From JAEUMY01 sp031394355 (GTDB lineage: Bacteria > Pseudomonadota > Gammaproteobacteria > Burkholderiales > Usitatibacteraceae): a stretch of 43,192 bases of DNA. The notes under the pieces were generated by a model. It worked only from the letters and a program-made list of their open reading frames with translations, had not been told where the DNA came from and did not search any database. This document shows positions 1 through 8,617 of the stretch, piece after piece (position 1 is the first letter of the stretch; the number at the start of each line of letters is the position of its first letter). Location of the stretch: contig JANNSU010000017.1 in NCBI GenBank assembly GCA_031394355.1, positions 1 through 43,192 of the forward strand, given 5' to 3'. The position numbers and the translations under genes were made by a program.

Positions 1-97
1 TGATCGCCGCCGTCAGCGTGGTCTTGCCATGGTCCACGTGCCCTATCGTCCCCACGTTCACGTGCGGCTTCGTGCGTTCAAACTTTCCCTTTGCCAT
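1..97 (-). CDS. tuf: Elongation factor Tu, N-terminal part (partial)
   Basis: The first 32 codons of EF-Tu are present; the rest lies beyond the left edge of the window. EF-Tu is the GTPase that delivers aminoacyl-tRNA to the ribosome. The visible residues contain the beginning of the G domain with the P-loop GHVDHGKT, which is specific to translational GTPases of the EF-Tu type. The start ATG (complement of 95-97) is preceded by the ribosome-binding sequence AGAGGA about 8 bases upstream. It lies directly downstream of tRNA-Tyr, tRNA-Gly and tRNA-Thr on the same strand, the arrangement of the tufB operon of E. coli (thrU-tyrU-glyT-thrT-tufB), so it is probably co-transcribed with them. Whether a second tuf copy exists cannot be seen here. 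Confidence 0.96.
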
Positions 98-163
98 CTC
101 GCTTGTCCTCTGAATAGATTAAAACTGGACCAAACCCTCAAGTCACTGGAGTCCAGGAATCCC

Positions 164-173
164 TGGAGCCCAT
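164..173 (-). repeat. Copy of the 3' end of the neighbouring tRNA-Thr
   Basis: The ten bases TGGAGCCCAT are identical to the last ten bases (including CCA) of the tRNA-Thr gene at 184-193 and lie 20 bp away, between that tRNA and tuf. It may be a remnant of a duplicated tRNA end or chance in a short spacer; nothing else of a second tRNA is visible. Confidence 0.4.
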
Positions 174-183
174 TCCGATACCT

Positions 184-258
<75 letters not shown>

Positions 259-335
259 AAATCCGCCGGAACGCCGCCCGCTCAAGCCTGACGTTCCGCC
301 TTCAAGTCACCGTAACTAACTGCCAAGCGAATTCC

Positions 336-409
336 TGGAGCGGGTGAAGGGAATCGAACCCTCGTCGTAAGCTTGGAAGGCTTCTGCTCTACCATTGAGC
401 TACACCCGC
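336..409 (-). tRNA. tRNA-Gly (anticodon UCC)
   Basis: The minus strand gives a 74-base tRNA with acceptor GCGGGTG pairing to CACCCGC, encoded CCA, anticodon loop CTTCCAA and T-arm GAGGGTTCGATTCCCTT. The anticodon TCC decodes GGA/GGG glycine codons. It is the middle member of the tRNA-Tyr/Gly/Thr/tuf transcription unit. Confidence 0.96.
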
Positions 410-431
410 ATCACCCGCAACTTTTTGTTTC

Positions 432-517
432 TGGTGGAGGAGGTTGGATTCGAACCAACGTAGGCGTTAGCCAGCAGATTTACAGTCTGCCCCCTTTAGC
501 CACTCGGGCACCCCTCC
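432..517 (-). tRNA. tRNA-Tyr (anticodon GUA)
   Basis: An 86-base class II tRNA with the long variable arm expected of bacterial tRNA-Tyr. Its anticodon stem-loop GCAGACTGTAAATCTGC shows anticodon GTA, the acceptor is GGAGGGG, and the CCA is encoded. It is the first gene of the tRNA/tuf unit and starts 13 bp after the predicted -10 box at 530-535. Confidence 0.96.
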
Positions 518-529
518 GGGAAACTCTCA

Positions 530-558
530 ATTATCCGTTTTCAGGCGCCCCAAGTCAA
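530..558 (-). promoter_or_regulatory. Promoter of the tRNA-tuf operon
   Basis: On the minus strand TTGACT (complement of 553-558) is followed after exactly 17 bases by GATAAT (complement of 530-535), both one or two bases off the sigma70 consensus. It lies just upstream of tRNA-Tyr, as expected for a strong stable-RNA promoter. Confidence 0.7.
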
Positions 559-659
559 CGGCGGGAACACAGCAACACTGAGTCCTGGCGCTTTTCCAAC
601 TTGGAATGGGCTCAAAAAGGCAGCGAATCTGGTGGAAGGCGTCTAGAGCAGCCAACCAG

Positions 660-690
660 AAAGAAAAGCTAAGAGTGAGTAAACACTCTC
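660..690 (-). terminator. Likely terminator of the chemosensory operon
   Basis: On the minus strand, shortly after the cheD stop, AGAGTG-TTTACT-CACTCT (672-689) can form a six-pair hairpin and is followed by the pyrimidine-rich TAGCTTTTCTTT. The stem is short, so the call is moderate. It separates the che genes from the tRNA operon promoter. Confidence 0.5.
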
Positions 691-707
691 TCTGCTGTTG
701 ATGGCCC

Positions 708-1334
708 CTATACAAAAAGGTCTGCCGGCTTCTCTAGCTTGAGTGAATCAAGCCTGTCGGCATAATTCAAGTCACGCTCAACCACCGTATTGTTGCGGAG
801 GCTTTTCAACCGTTTGACCAAGACCCTACCAGATTGCGGAAAGAAGTAGACCTTACTGGCCTCGTCCCTGCCAAGGTCCTGCGCCAGTATCGGAATCCGT
901 TCACGTTCCAAATACTCAATTGCAAACTTCGCGTTTCTTGCTCCAATGTCACTCATCCCGGGAATAATCCTGCCAGCGCCGAAGACTTTTGCTTGCATGC
1001 GACTACGCTTTGCCCCCAGTGCCAGCAAATGGTTGACCAGTACTTCCATGGCATAAGCACCATATCTCGCTGACTCTGAAACGGGCCCACCGGGGTCTGA
1101 ACCATGATGTGGCAGCATGAAGTGATTCATGCCACCGACTTGCGCTTCAGGGTCGCGCAAGCAAGCCGAGACACACGACCCCAATACCGTAACTATGACC
1201 ATGTCTCTTTGTGTGGCGTAAAACTCACCAGGGCCAATTTTTGCTGCCGGCAAGTTGAAATGGCGGTCCAAATAGGTCGCGGGACGCTTGTCCTCACTTC
1301 CATGAATTGATTCCGAGGATCGAGATTCATCCAT
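708..1334 (-). CDS. cheD: Chemoreceptor glutamine deamidase CheD
   Basis: CheD deamidates specific glutamines on chemoreceptors to glutamate, and in some systems it is also a partner of a CheY phosphatase. The 208-residue protein carries the family's GSC motif with the catalytic cysteine at about residue 54 and the histidine 17 residues later in GGMNHFMLP. The C-terminal part shows the typical FAIEYL and VYFFPQSGRVLVK segments. I chose the ATG at 1332-1334, which overlaps the end of cheR by 8 bp; a longer reading frame from 1445 would add 37 residues that do not look like CheD. It is the last gene of the che operon, and no cheB follows. Confidence 0.93.
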   Translation of the reverse strand: MDESRSSESIHGSEDKRPATYLDRHFNLPAAKIGPGEFYATQRDMVIVTVLGSCVSACLRDPEAQVGGMNHFMLPHHGSDPGGPVSESARYGAYAMEVLVNHLLALGAKRSRMQAKVFGAGRIIPGMSDIGARNAKFAIEYLERERIPILAQDLGRDEASKVYFFPQSGRVLVKRLKSLRNNTVVERDLNYADRLDSLKLEKPADLFV

Positions 1335-2199
1335 GGGCGAATCCTTTAGCGCTACTTGCCGGCCTGTAAACGGTCTTCCCGATGGGCACAAATACATCGG
1401 CGGCATGAAGCAGGCTCTCGGAATGCCCCGCAAAAAACAAACCATCGGAGGTCAGGTGGGCAGAGAGTCGACGCAAGACACGATGTTGCGTCGGTTTGTC
1501 AAAATAGATCAGTACATTTCTGCAAAATATGGCGTCAAAAGTCCCTGTCACGGCCCACTGCGGCGAAAGGAAATTGAGTTGCTGGAACTTCACTAGTTTT
1601 CGAGTACTGGCGCGAACACGAACCTGACCAGCGCGTTGTCCAGATCCTTTCAGAAAAAAGCGCTTCAGCCTGCTTGGTTCCATGCCTTCAACTCTGTCAG
1701 CTTCGTAGATCCCGGCTTCACCCTTGTCAAGGACCTGAGTATCAAGATCCGTTGCAAGAATCTCAATGGGGGGCTCATCGCTCCTGAAAGTCTCGCAGAG
1801 CGTTATCGCCAGGGAGTAAGGCTCTTCACCGGTGGAGCAGGCAGCACTCCACACCCTGAACGGGCGTCTTGTCGATGCGAGCGCATGCCGGGCAAGCACC
1901 GGATAGTGGTGTGACTCTCTGAAGAATTCAGTCAAATTTGTAGTCAACGCATTGACGAAGCCCTCCCACTCGGGATGATTGGCATCAGCCAGCAAGTCCA
2001 GATAAGCGGAAAACTCGCGATGTCCAGTGATCCGGAGTCTGCGCGCCAGCCGGCTGTACACCATTTCAGTTTTGCTCTCATTGAGTGAGATACCTGCATG
2101 CGAATAAATCAGCTCGCGAACACGCTGGAAGTCCCGACGGGCGTAGCCGAACTCTCTTGCAGGACTACCTGGAAGTCGAGGGACTACGTCAGTATCCAT
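1327..2199 (-). CDS. cheR: Chemotaxis protein methyltransferase CheR
   Basis: CheR methylates glutamates in chemoreceptor signalling helices using S-adenosylmethionine. The 290-residue length matches the family. The N-terminal helical domain is followed by the SAM-binding domain with WSAACSTGEEPYSLAI (around residues 118-133) and the later FDAIFCRNVLIYFD motif. It lies 13 bp downstream of the long MCP and overlaps cheD by 8 bp, so the three are translated from one message. The short MCP of this operon ends with a CheR/CheB docking pentapeptide, a natural partner for this enzyme. Confidence 0.96.
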   Translation of the reverse strand: MDTDVVPRLPGSPAREFGYARRDFQRVRELIYSHAGISLNESKTEMVYSRLARRLRITGHREFSAYLDLLADANHPEWEGFVNALTTNLTEFFRESHHYPVLARHALASTRRPFRVWSAACSTGEEPYSLAITLCETFRSDEPPIEILATDLDTQVLDKGEAGIYEADRVEGMEPSRLKRFFLKGSGQRAGQVRVRASTRKLVKFQQLNFLSPQWAVTGTFDAIFCRNVLIYFDKPTQHRVLRRLSAHLTSDGLFFAGHSESLLHAADVFVPIGKTVYRPASSAKGFAHG

Positions 2200-2212
2200 C
2201 GCGGAAGGTCTG

Positions 2213-4276
2213 TCATCGCTTTCGACCCGGCAAGCGAGGTGCGCGAGCTAGCGGCTGATCGATGACGCGCCGCCCGGCCTGAGGTGCGCGCGCCCTTCCA
2301 TCTGGCTTCAGCTCCGAAGCTCTGGGCGCGAGGGCAGGTGAGCCTTCATCAGCCGTCAACCGAAATACACTCACCAAGCTGCTCATCCGTGCCGACTGCG
2401 ACGTCAGCAACTCCGTTGCGGCAACTACTTCCTCCACCAACGCCGCATTTTGCTGAGTCACCCTCTCGAGGGCTGCAATAGTCTGGTTTACCTGCTCTAT
2501 ACCGCTCGACTGTTCACTGCTGGCGCTGACAATCTGATTCATCAGGTGACTCACCGTGTCGACGCGGTTGTGGATGTCGCCAATGGTATTGGCCACTTCC
2601 TCGACCAATTCCGCACCCTCTTCAACCTGGCCGGAAGATGTTTGAATGAGTTTTCTGATCTCCTTGGCAGAGTCAGCGCAACGCCGGGCCAAATTGCGGA
2701 CTTCGCCTGCCACCACTGCAAAGCCCCTGCCTTGCTCACCTGCACGCGCAGCCTCGACGGCAGCATTGAGCGCAAGTATGTTTGTCTGAAATGCGATGCT
2801 GTCGATGAGACCCACAATTTCACTGACCTGTTTCGTGCTCTGTTGAATCGAGTTCATATGGCCTACGACGCGGCCAACTGCCTCGGTGCCACGCTGTGAG
2901 GCTGTACTGGCGGCATTTGCAATCTGCTGCGTTTCCCGGGCGCTATCCATGTTCTGGCGCACACTGGCCGTCAACTCCTCCAGACTTGAGGCCGTTTCTT
3001 CAATGGCTGAAGCTTGAGATTCAGTACGCTGAGAGAGATCACGGTTGCCCGCTGCCAGTTGGTTAACCTCTGAAGCAATCGAGTCCGATGCTGATCTTAC
3101 TTCCCCGACCATCTTTGCAAGGCTCTGATTCATCGATTGCAGTGATTGCATGAGACGAGCTGTCTCGTCGCTCCCCCGTACCTCAATAACGCGTGAGAGA
3201 TCGCCTCCAGCAACTCGGTCGGCCACTTTCAGCGCTCTGGTGAGGGATGTGCTTATTGACCGCATGAGGAAAAACGCGAACAACACTGCAACGCCCATCA
3301 CAACCAAAATGACTGCGATCAGAAGGTTCCGTTGATAGGCAAACTCGCGGACTCGTTCTGTCAATCTCTCATTCAGAGTGGACTCTGCACGCTTGTACGC
3401 CGTCAGCGCACCCGCAACGGACTTCTCCGCATCTTCCAGCCAGTCAAGACCCGGCTTACCTGACTTCGTGGAAGCTAGCGCAGTTTCCAGATTTCTCAGA
3501 GTCCCATTGGCATTCTTGTCGAAGTCCTTAAACGCCGTCTCAAGCTGCGACTTGAACTCCTCATCAGTCTTGAAAAGGCTCTTCAGGTCTGCGTCGATTG
3601 CATCAAGATCTGCCTGCGCGAGTACTGCCAATGCCCTCAGTTGCTCCAACTCGCGCGCTTCCATGTCCCTACCAGCTGGACGCGCTTTGATCACCAATCC
3701 GATCGCACGAATCTCTGCCAATCTAGAAATCAACGAGGGCAAGCGCTCAACTGCTATCCGAACGAGATAGTAGCTCGCAGGATCTGCGTCAACATTAAGA
3801 CCAGAGGATCTCGCGGTATCGGCCATGAGCAGAAGCAAGCTGAAAGAAATGAACTCCGAATGCTCTGCGAGTGTTTCCTCTGCCGACCGGCTCTCAGCAC
3901 CCCGTTGAACAATGTCCCAGCCCGTCACAAGCCCACGCAAGGTGTTGGCCGCCTCACCTTGCCACACGCCTTGTGAGGCAAGCGGCCCTGCGTCAGATAG
4001 CGCTTTCTGAACAGCGGGGCCAATAGCCTGACGCCTTGACTTGGCTTCGGCATCACCCGCTTTTTCCCTTATCGCGACATCGCGGTGCGATATGGCTTTA
4101 TCAAGTGCACTGTGGAGTGCGACGTGAAAACGCAGGCCTTGGCGCTCCTTCTCGACGTTTCCAACTTGTTTGCCGATTTCACGAAACCAAAGCCCCGTCG
4201 AAAGGGCCAGGGGGATGATGCTGACCAGTGCGATAAGAGCAAACTTGCGTCCGACAGTGAACTGAGCGATCTTCAA
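2213..4276 (-). CDS. Methyl-accepting chemotaxis protein with large periplasmic domain
   Basis: A 687-residue transmembrane chemoreceptor. A first membrane helix lies at about residues 11-30. An approximately 285-residue, mostly helical periplasmic sensor follows, and the second membrane helix is at about 318-338. A HAMP domain comes next, then the cytoplasmic signalling hairpin whose tip includes IAFQTNILALNAAVEAARAG. The periplasmic part contains a DPASYYLVRIAVERLP stretch that I associate with helical sensor domains of betaproteobacterial receptors; the ligand is unknown. The C-terminus is Arg/Pro-rich and has no aromatic docking pentapeptide. It sits between cheW, whose start follows directly (stop and start adjacent at 4276/4277), and cheR. 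Confidence 0.94.
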   Translation of the reverse strand: MKIAQFTVGRKFALIALVSIIPLALSTGLWFREIGKQVGNVEKERQGLRFHVALHSALDKAISHRDVAIREKAGDAEAKSRRQAIGPAVQKALSDAGPLASQGVWQGEAANTLRGLVTGWDIVQRGAESRSAEETLAEHSEFISFSLLLLMADTARSSGLNVDADPASYYLVRIAVERLPSLISRLAEIRAIGLVIKARPAGRDMEARELEQLRALAVLAQADLDAIDADLKSLFKTDEEFKSQLETAFKDFDKNANGTLRNLETALASTKSGKPGLDWLEDAEKSVAGALTAYKRAESTLNERLTERVREFAYQRNLLIAVILVVMGVAVLFAFFLMRSISTSLTRALKVADRVAGGDLSRVIEVRGSDETARLMQSLQSMNQSLAKMVGEVRSASDSIASEVNQLAAGNRDLSQRTESQASAIEETASSLEELTASVRQNMDSARETQQIANAASTASQRGTEAVGRVVGHMNSIQQSTKQVSEIVGLIDSIAFQTNILALNAAVEAARAGEQGRGFAVVAGEVRNLARRCADSAKEIRKLIQTSSGQVEEGAELVEEVANTIGDIHNRVDTVSHLMNQIVSASSEQSSGIEQVNQTIAALERVTQQNAALVEEVVAATELLTSQSARMSSLVSVFRLTADEGSPALAPRASELKPDGRARAPQAGRRVIDQPLARAPRLPGRKR

Positions 4277-4753
4277 CTACTCGACTCCCGTTTCGGAAAT
4301 GGCCAGCATTTCTCGGCCACTGATAAGCTTTTCAATGTCCACAAGAATGAGCATTCGATCTTCGTGCGGCGCCAGACCAATCACGTAGCGCGTATCAAGC
4401 GAAGCCCCAAATTCTGGAGCCGGGCGAATGGTTGTCGCGTCCAGCGTGATGACATCCGATACACCATCAACCACGGCGCCGATCACTTTTTCCCCGATGT
4501 CGAGAATGATAACCACTGTAGTTTCATTATAGGACGGAGCGCCGAGACCCAGCTTTAGCCTGAGATCAATAATGGGAACGATATTCCCCCTGAGATTCAA
4601 CACACCCTTGATGTACTCGGGTGTGTTTGCAATTCGAGTAACGCTGTCATAACCGCGGATTTCCTGCACCTTCAGAATGTCGATGCAGTACTCCTCTGCA
4701 CCAATGGTGAAGGTCAACAGTTCTTTTTGGCTTACCGGCGCGATGCTTGACAT
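4277..4753 (-). CDS. cheW: Chemotaxis coupling protein CheW
   Basis: CheW couples receptors to the kinase CheA. The 158-residue product is a single CheW domain, with GAEEYCIDILKVQEIRGYD near the N-terminus and NLRGNIVPIIDLR in the middle, both hallmark segments. I chose the ATG at 4751-4753, which shares one base with the stop of the upstream MCP (TGATG) and has AGGA about 8 bases upstream. A start five codons earlier at 4768 is possible but has a weaker ribosome-binding site. It lies between the two MCP genes. Confidence 0.95.
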   Translation of the reverse strand: MSSIAPVSQKELLTFTIGAEEYCIDILKVQEIRGYDSVTRIANTPEYIKGVLNLRGNIVPIIDLRLKLGLGAPSYNETTVVIILDIGEKVIGAVVDGVSDVITLDATTIRPAPEFGASLDTRYVIGLAPHEDRMLILVDIEKLISGREMLAISETGVE

Positions 4754-6039
4754 CAGAATTCCTGCCATTCTTCGTCGTCACCAGCCGGCTTGGACTTGCG
4801 CTGATACGGGATGCTTGGCGGTGACTTGTCAGGCCGAGCCAGTGACTCGGAATTTCTACTGCTTGCCTGCGCTGCCGTCTGTCGCAACGGCTGCTCAACA
4901 TCGTCCTCATCGTCGTCCAGCTCAAACCTGTCCACCAACTCAAACAGGCGACGGGCTTCATCCTGAAACGTCAACGCTGATGCGGCCGCCTCTTCGACCA
5001 ATGCCGCATTCTGCTGCGTGACACTCTCCAACTGAATCAGCGCACGATTCATTTCCTCAACACCCGAGCTTTGCTCCCTCGACGCCACTGCGACCTCGGA
5101 AATGAGCTCCGAAACCTGCTGAACGCTTACCACGACATCATTGATGATGTGGCCGGAGTCACGAACCAGCTTCGCTCCCTGATCAACGCTTGAGACCGAC
5201 TCACCAATCAGTCCCTTGATCTCCTTGGCAGCCGCCGCGCTGCGTTGGGCCAAGCTTCGAACTTCCCCTGCCACGACAGCGAAGCCGCGGCCCTGCTCAC
5301 CAGCTCTGGCAGCTTCCACCGCCGCATTCAGCGCCAGGATGTTGGTCTGGAATGCAATCGACTCGATCACGCTGATGATGTCCACAATCTTCTTGCTGCT
5401 TCCGTCGATCTGCTCCATGTTGGCGACGATGCGGTGCACCATCTCTGCACCCTTCTTGGCAACGCCCGTGGCATTGTTTGCGAGGTCACTGGCCAGCTTG
5501 CAATTCTCCGCATTCTGCCTGACCGTCGATGCAAGCTCTTCCATACCCGAGGCAGTCTGTTCCAGTGTCGACGCCTGTTCTTCCGTGCGCTGAGAAAGAT
5601 TGACGTTGCCGCTTGCCATTTCATCGGCTGCGGTATTGGCTGCGCCGGCGCTGCGCTGCGCCTCCACGACCACATCCCGCAAGCTGTCCTGGGCTTCTGC
5701 CAATGCATTCAGGACGTATCCGAACTGTCCAGTTCCGAGGCGGGTGAACTCAATATCCTCAATATCGGCATTTCGGAGGTCGTGTCGATTGATTCGGCGA
5801 GCGAGCTCGTTGATAAGCCCCCAGGATTGTTGCGATGACATGTAAAGGCAGGCCAGGTAGTAACACGCGAACAGAAACGTGCCAGCGATTGCTGCGCCTT
5901 CAGCGGTCCATATCGATTCCAGACGGAGGTGGAGCGATAGTCCGAGAGGTAGCGCAAACAGAGCTCCGGCAATCGACATCTTTACCCCATTGTGCAAGCG
6001 CGTGAGAAACGCAAGCATCGGCGAAAAGATCCAGTTCAT
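4753..6039 (-). CDS. Short methyl-accepting chemotaxis protein with CheR/CheB tether
   Basis: A 428-residue receptor with an N-terminal pair of predicted membrane helices (about 20-38 and 48-68) separated by only some ten residues, so there is practically no periplasmic sensor. No clear HAMP domain is visible before the methylation helix containing NLSQRTEEQASTLEQTASGM. The signalling tip IAFQTNILALNAAVEAARAG is intact. After an acidic, flexible linker the protein ends in EWQEF, which fits the x-W-x-x-F docking pentapeptide for CheR/CheB. The gene follows cheA after 38 bp that contain one copy of the GCGAATATTCGC palindrome, 15 bp before this ATG. The likely input is from the membrane or cytoplasm. 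Confidence 0.93.
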   Translation of the reverse strand: MNWIFSPMLAFLTRLHNGVKMSIAGALFALPLGLSLHLRLESIWTAEGAAIAGTFLFACYYLACLYMSSQQSWGLINELARRINRHDLRNADIEDIEFTRLGTGQFGYVLNALAEAQDSLRDVVVEAQRSAGAANTAADEMASGNVNLSQRTEEQASTLEQTASGMEELASTVRQNAENCKLASDLANNATGVAKKGAEMVHRIVANMEQIDGSSKKIVDIISVIESIAFQTNILALNAAVEAARAGEQGRGFAVVAGEVRSLAQRSAAAAKEIKGLIGESVSSVDQGAKLVRDSGHIINDVVVSVQQVSELISEVAVASREQSSGVEEMNRALIQLESVTQQNAALVEEAAASALTFQDEARRLFELVDRFELDDDEDDVEQPLRQTAAQASSRNSESLARPDKSPPSIPYQRKSKPAGDDEEWQEF

Positions 6040-6054
6040 TCCACTACCCCTATG

Positions 6055-6066
6055 GCGAATATTCGC
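6055..6066. repeat. GCGAATATTCGC palindrome, copy 1
   Basis: A perfect 12-bp palindrome in the 38-bp gap between cheA and the short MCP gene, 15 bp upstream of the latter's ATG and just upstream of its ribosome-binding site. Confidence 0.95.
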
Positions 6067-6077
6067 ATGTGTACCCC

Positions 6078-8105
6078 TCAGCCTTTCGCAGTGCGTACGA
6101 GCCCTGCAACATCGAGAATGAGAACTACTTGGCCCTGTCCGAGAATCGTTGCTCCTGCAATATAGTCAACTTTCCGGAAATTGCTTTCGAGACTCTTGAT
6201 CACAACTTGCTCTTGTCCGACGAGACTGTCAACGAGGAGCGCAACACGGTTGCCATCGGCCTCCACAACCAGAAGAATCCCCGTGTCGATGTCTGCGAAA
6301 TGCTCGACCCCAATCAACTCACCCAGTTTAAGTAGTGGCAAGTACTGCCCGCGCAGTTCCACCAGCACGCCTTTGCCGGCCACGCTCTTGATCGCGGAGG
6401 CATCGGGCTGAACACATTCTGCGATGAACGTCATTGGAACAATATAGACCTCATCTCCCACCATGACAGTCATGCCGTCAATGATGGCCAAGGTGAGCGG
6501 AAGCCGTATGACGAAGGCAGTGCCTTGTCCTGGCGCAGTTTCGACCCGGATGCCACCTGAAAGGTCCAGAATGTTTCTCCGCACAACGTCCAGTCCCACA
6601 CCACGACCGGACAACTCATTGACCGAGTCAGCCGTCGAAAATCCCGGCTCGAATATCAGCTCGCACGCGCGCTCCAGACTAACCTCCACATTCGCATCAA
6701 CCATGCCCAGGGCCCGGGCCTTGTCCCCAACCCGGCCTGCGTTGATCCCCCTGCCATCGTCCGAAACCACGATCTCAATGTTTCCCCCCTTGTGCTCCGC
6801 ATGCAGCTTCAGCGTCGCGGACTCGGGTTTGCCGGCCATGACTCTTTCCTGGGGTGTTTCTATCCCGTGGTCCAGCGCATTTCGCACCAAGTGCGTCAGC
6901 GGATCCACCAGCTTCTCGATCACCGACTTGTCGAGTTCACTCTGTTCGCCAGTCATAACCAGATCCACGCGTTTGCCGAGAGACTGCCCCACATCCCGGA
7001 CCAGGCGCCCAAACCGACCGAACGCATGGCTGACAGGCAGCATGCGGATCGCCATCACGCTGTCTTGCAAGTCACGAGTATTGCGTTCAAGTTGCTGGAC
7101 GACCACTTCAATTCGTTGCGCAAGTTCCTGAGGGAGGTTCGACAGACCTTCTTTCAACATGGTTTTGGTGATGACAAGCTCCCCAACCAGGTTGATGAGC
7201 GCATCGACTTTATCCCTGCTGACGTGGAGACGCTCTTGCCTTAACTCTTCGACATCCGCGTCTGCACTCCGGGTCTGTGCGCGACGATCCGTTGATCGAC
7301 GACCAAGCCTGCGCCTTTCCGGGCTTTCAGCCTCCTCGACATCCAAAGGAGGCGGAGCCACGCTCTCAGCCGCATTGGCCAGTGAAACAATCTCGAGCTC
7401 GCAGTCCTCTTTCACCCAAGAGAACACCTCCTCAACCTCCTCCAGCGCTGCACCGCCTTCCAGCAAGATATTCCAGGCGAGGTAACACTGCTCTGGATCA
7501 AACTCTGCCTTGTCGTTCAAATACTGTACATCGCAATCGACCGACAGTTTCCCCATGCCTGCCAGAACTTTAAGAATTCTGAGCGGATCATTGCCGTTTG
7601 CGAAGAACTGCCGGTTGGGCTTGAATGCGATTCTGAATCCATCCGAAACCATCGCTGCTGCCTGGAGGGCTGTCTCTGCCACTGACGGGACGGCTGTCCT
7701 TTCAACCGACGTCGATTCAACACTTTCAAGGCGACATAAACGCTGGACCAATTCTTCGCCGCGATTTCCGTCCACCGGGCGTCCGTCCTTTGCTGCAAGG
7801 ACCAATGCGCGTGAATAGTCCACACAGGAAAGGAGCAAGTCGAGCGTCTGCTTGCCAGGGTCGATCTCCCGATTGCGGAGACGGTCCAGCGCACCTTCAA
7901 CGTGATGAGTAAAGTCCGCAAGCCCAGTGAAGCCCAGGCTTCCGGCAGCGCCCTTGATCGAATGGAGACCCCTGAATATCTCGTTGAGCCGCTCATCTGT
8001 CGCCTGCTCCCTTTCCAAGGCGAGCAGCCCGGACTCGGATGCCTCAAGCGCTTCAAGGCTCTCTGCAAAAAAACTCTCGTAAAATCTCGTGAGGTCAATG
8101 GACAT
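6078..8105 (-). CDS. cheA: Chemotaxis histidine kinase CheA
   Basis: CheA autophosphorylates on the P1 histidine and passes the phosphate to CheY. The 675-residue protein shows all domains. P1 has the phosphorylated His48 in GLHSIKGAAGSLGF. A P2-like domain lies at about residues 155-245 (FANGNDPLRILKVL). P3 is the dimerisation helix pair. P4 is the ATPase, with the N box LTHLVRNALDHGIE and G boxes DDGRGIN and GRGVGLDVV. The CheW-like P5 is at the C-terminus. It has a single P1 and no receiver domain, so it is a plain rather than hybrid CheA. It is separated from cheY by 135 bp, an unusually large gap for this operon. Confidence 0.96.
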   Translation of the reverse strand: MSIDLTRFYESFFAESLEALEASESGLLALEREQATDERLNEIFRGLHSIKGAAGSLGFTGLADFTHHVEGALDRLRNREIDPGKQTLDLLLSCVDYSRALVLAAKDGRPVDGNRGEELVQRLCRLESVESTSVERTAVPSVAETALQAAAMVSDGFRIAFKPNRQFFANGNDPLRILKVLAGMGKLSVDCDVQYLNDKAEFDPEQCYLAWNILLEGGAALEEVEEVFSWVKEDCELEIVSLANAAESVAPPPLDVEEAESPERRRLGRRSTDRRAQTRSADADVEELRQERLHVSRDKVDALINLVGELVITKTMLKEGLSNLPQELAQRIEVVVQQLERNTRDLQDSVMAIRMLPVSHAFGRFGRLVRDVGQSLGKRVDLVMTGEQSELDKSVIEKLVDPLTHLVRNALDHGIETPQERVMAGKPESATLKLHAEHKGGNIEIVVSDDGRGINAGRVGDKARALGMVDANVEVSLERACELIFEPGFSTADSVNELSGRGVGLDVVRRNILDLSGGIRVETAPGQGTAFVIRLPLTLAIIDGMTVMVGDEVYIVPMTFIAECVQPDASAIKSVAGKGVLVELRGQYLPLLKLGELIGVEHFADIDTGILLVVEADGNRVALLVDSLVGQEQVVIKSLESNFRKVDYIAGATILGQGQVVLILDVAGLVRTAKG

Positions 8106-8240
8106 GCATACCTATCAGGCTCGTTGAATCTGCGCTGACCCACGTAGGATTACGGACTACGCAAGAGACGTACAAGCCATACAGAAGATCATCACAATCA
8201 ATGCAACTCCAATCCCACATTGCCTGCACCTCCGTGATGA

Positions 8241-8603
8241 TCAATCCAGAACTTTGGCGAGCGTGTTGAGCAGAATATCGGGGCTGAAGGGCTTTACAAT
8301 CCAGCCTGTCGCACCGGCATCCCGCCCCTTTTGCTTTATCGACTGCTCGGATTCAGTGGTCAGCACTAGCATCGGTGTGAACTTGTACTCTGGTAGCGCT
8401 CTGAGCGCACGAACGAGTTCTATGCCATTCATGCCCGGCATGTTCACGTCAGTGATCACCAGGTCGAATTTCCCCTGCCGGGCCGCCGCAACACCCTCGT
8501 TGCCGTCAGCAGCCTCCACCACATCATGCCCGGCGCTGGTCAACGTGAAGCAGACCATTTGGCGCATGGTGGTTGAGTCGTCAACTACAAGGATTGTTGC
8601 CAC
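8241..8603 (-). CDS. cheY: Chemotaxis response regulator CheY
   Basis: A stand-alone receiver domain of 120 residues that takes phosphate from CheA. The acidic pair Asp8/Asp9, the phosphorylation site Asp52 (TDVNMPGMNG), Thr82/Thr83 and Lys104 (VKPF) are all present. The switch position occupied by Tyr106 in E. coli CheY is Trp101 here (GWIVKPF). The start is 14 bp after the MCP-like/CheZ-like gene. Whether this CheY acts on flagellar motors or on another output, such as the type IV pilus encoded in this window, cannot be decided. Confidence 0.95.
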   Translation of the reverse strand: MATILVVDDSTTMRQMVCFTLTSAGHDVVEAADGNEGVAAARQGKFDLVITDVNMPGMNGIELVRALRALPEYKFTPMLVLTTESEQSIKQKGRDAGATGWIVKPFSPDILLNTLAKVLD

Positions 8604-8617
8604 TGGGTTCCCCTAAG

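Noticed and set aside
373..672. Open frame of 99 codons across the tRNA-Gly and tRNA-Tyr genes
   Set aside because: It lies over tRNAs and a promoter and has no recognisable protein content.
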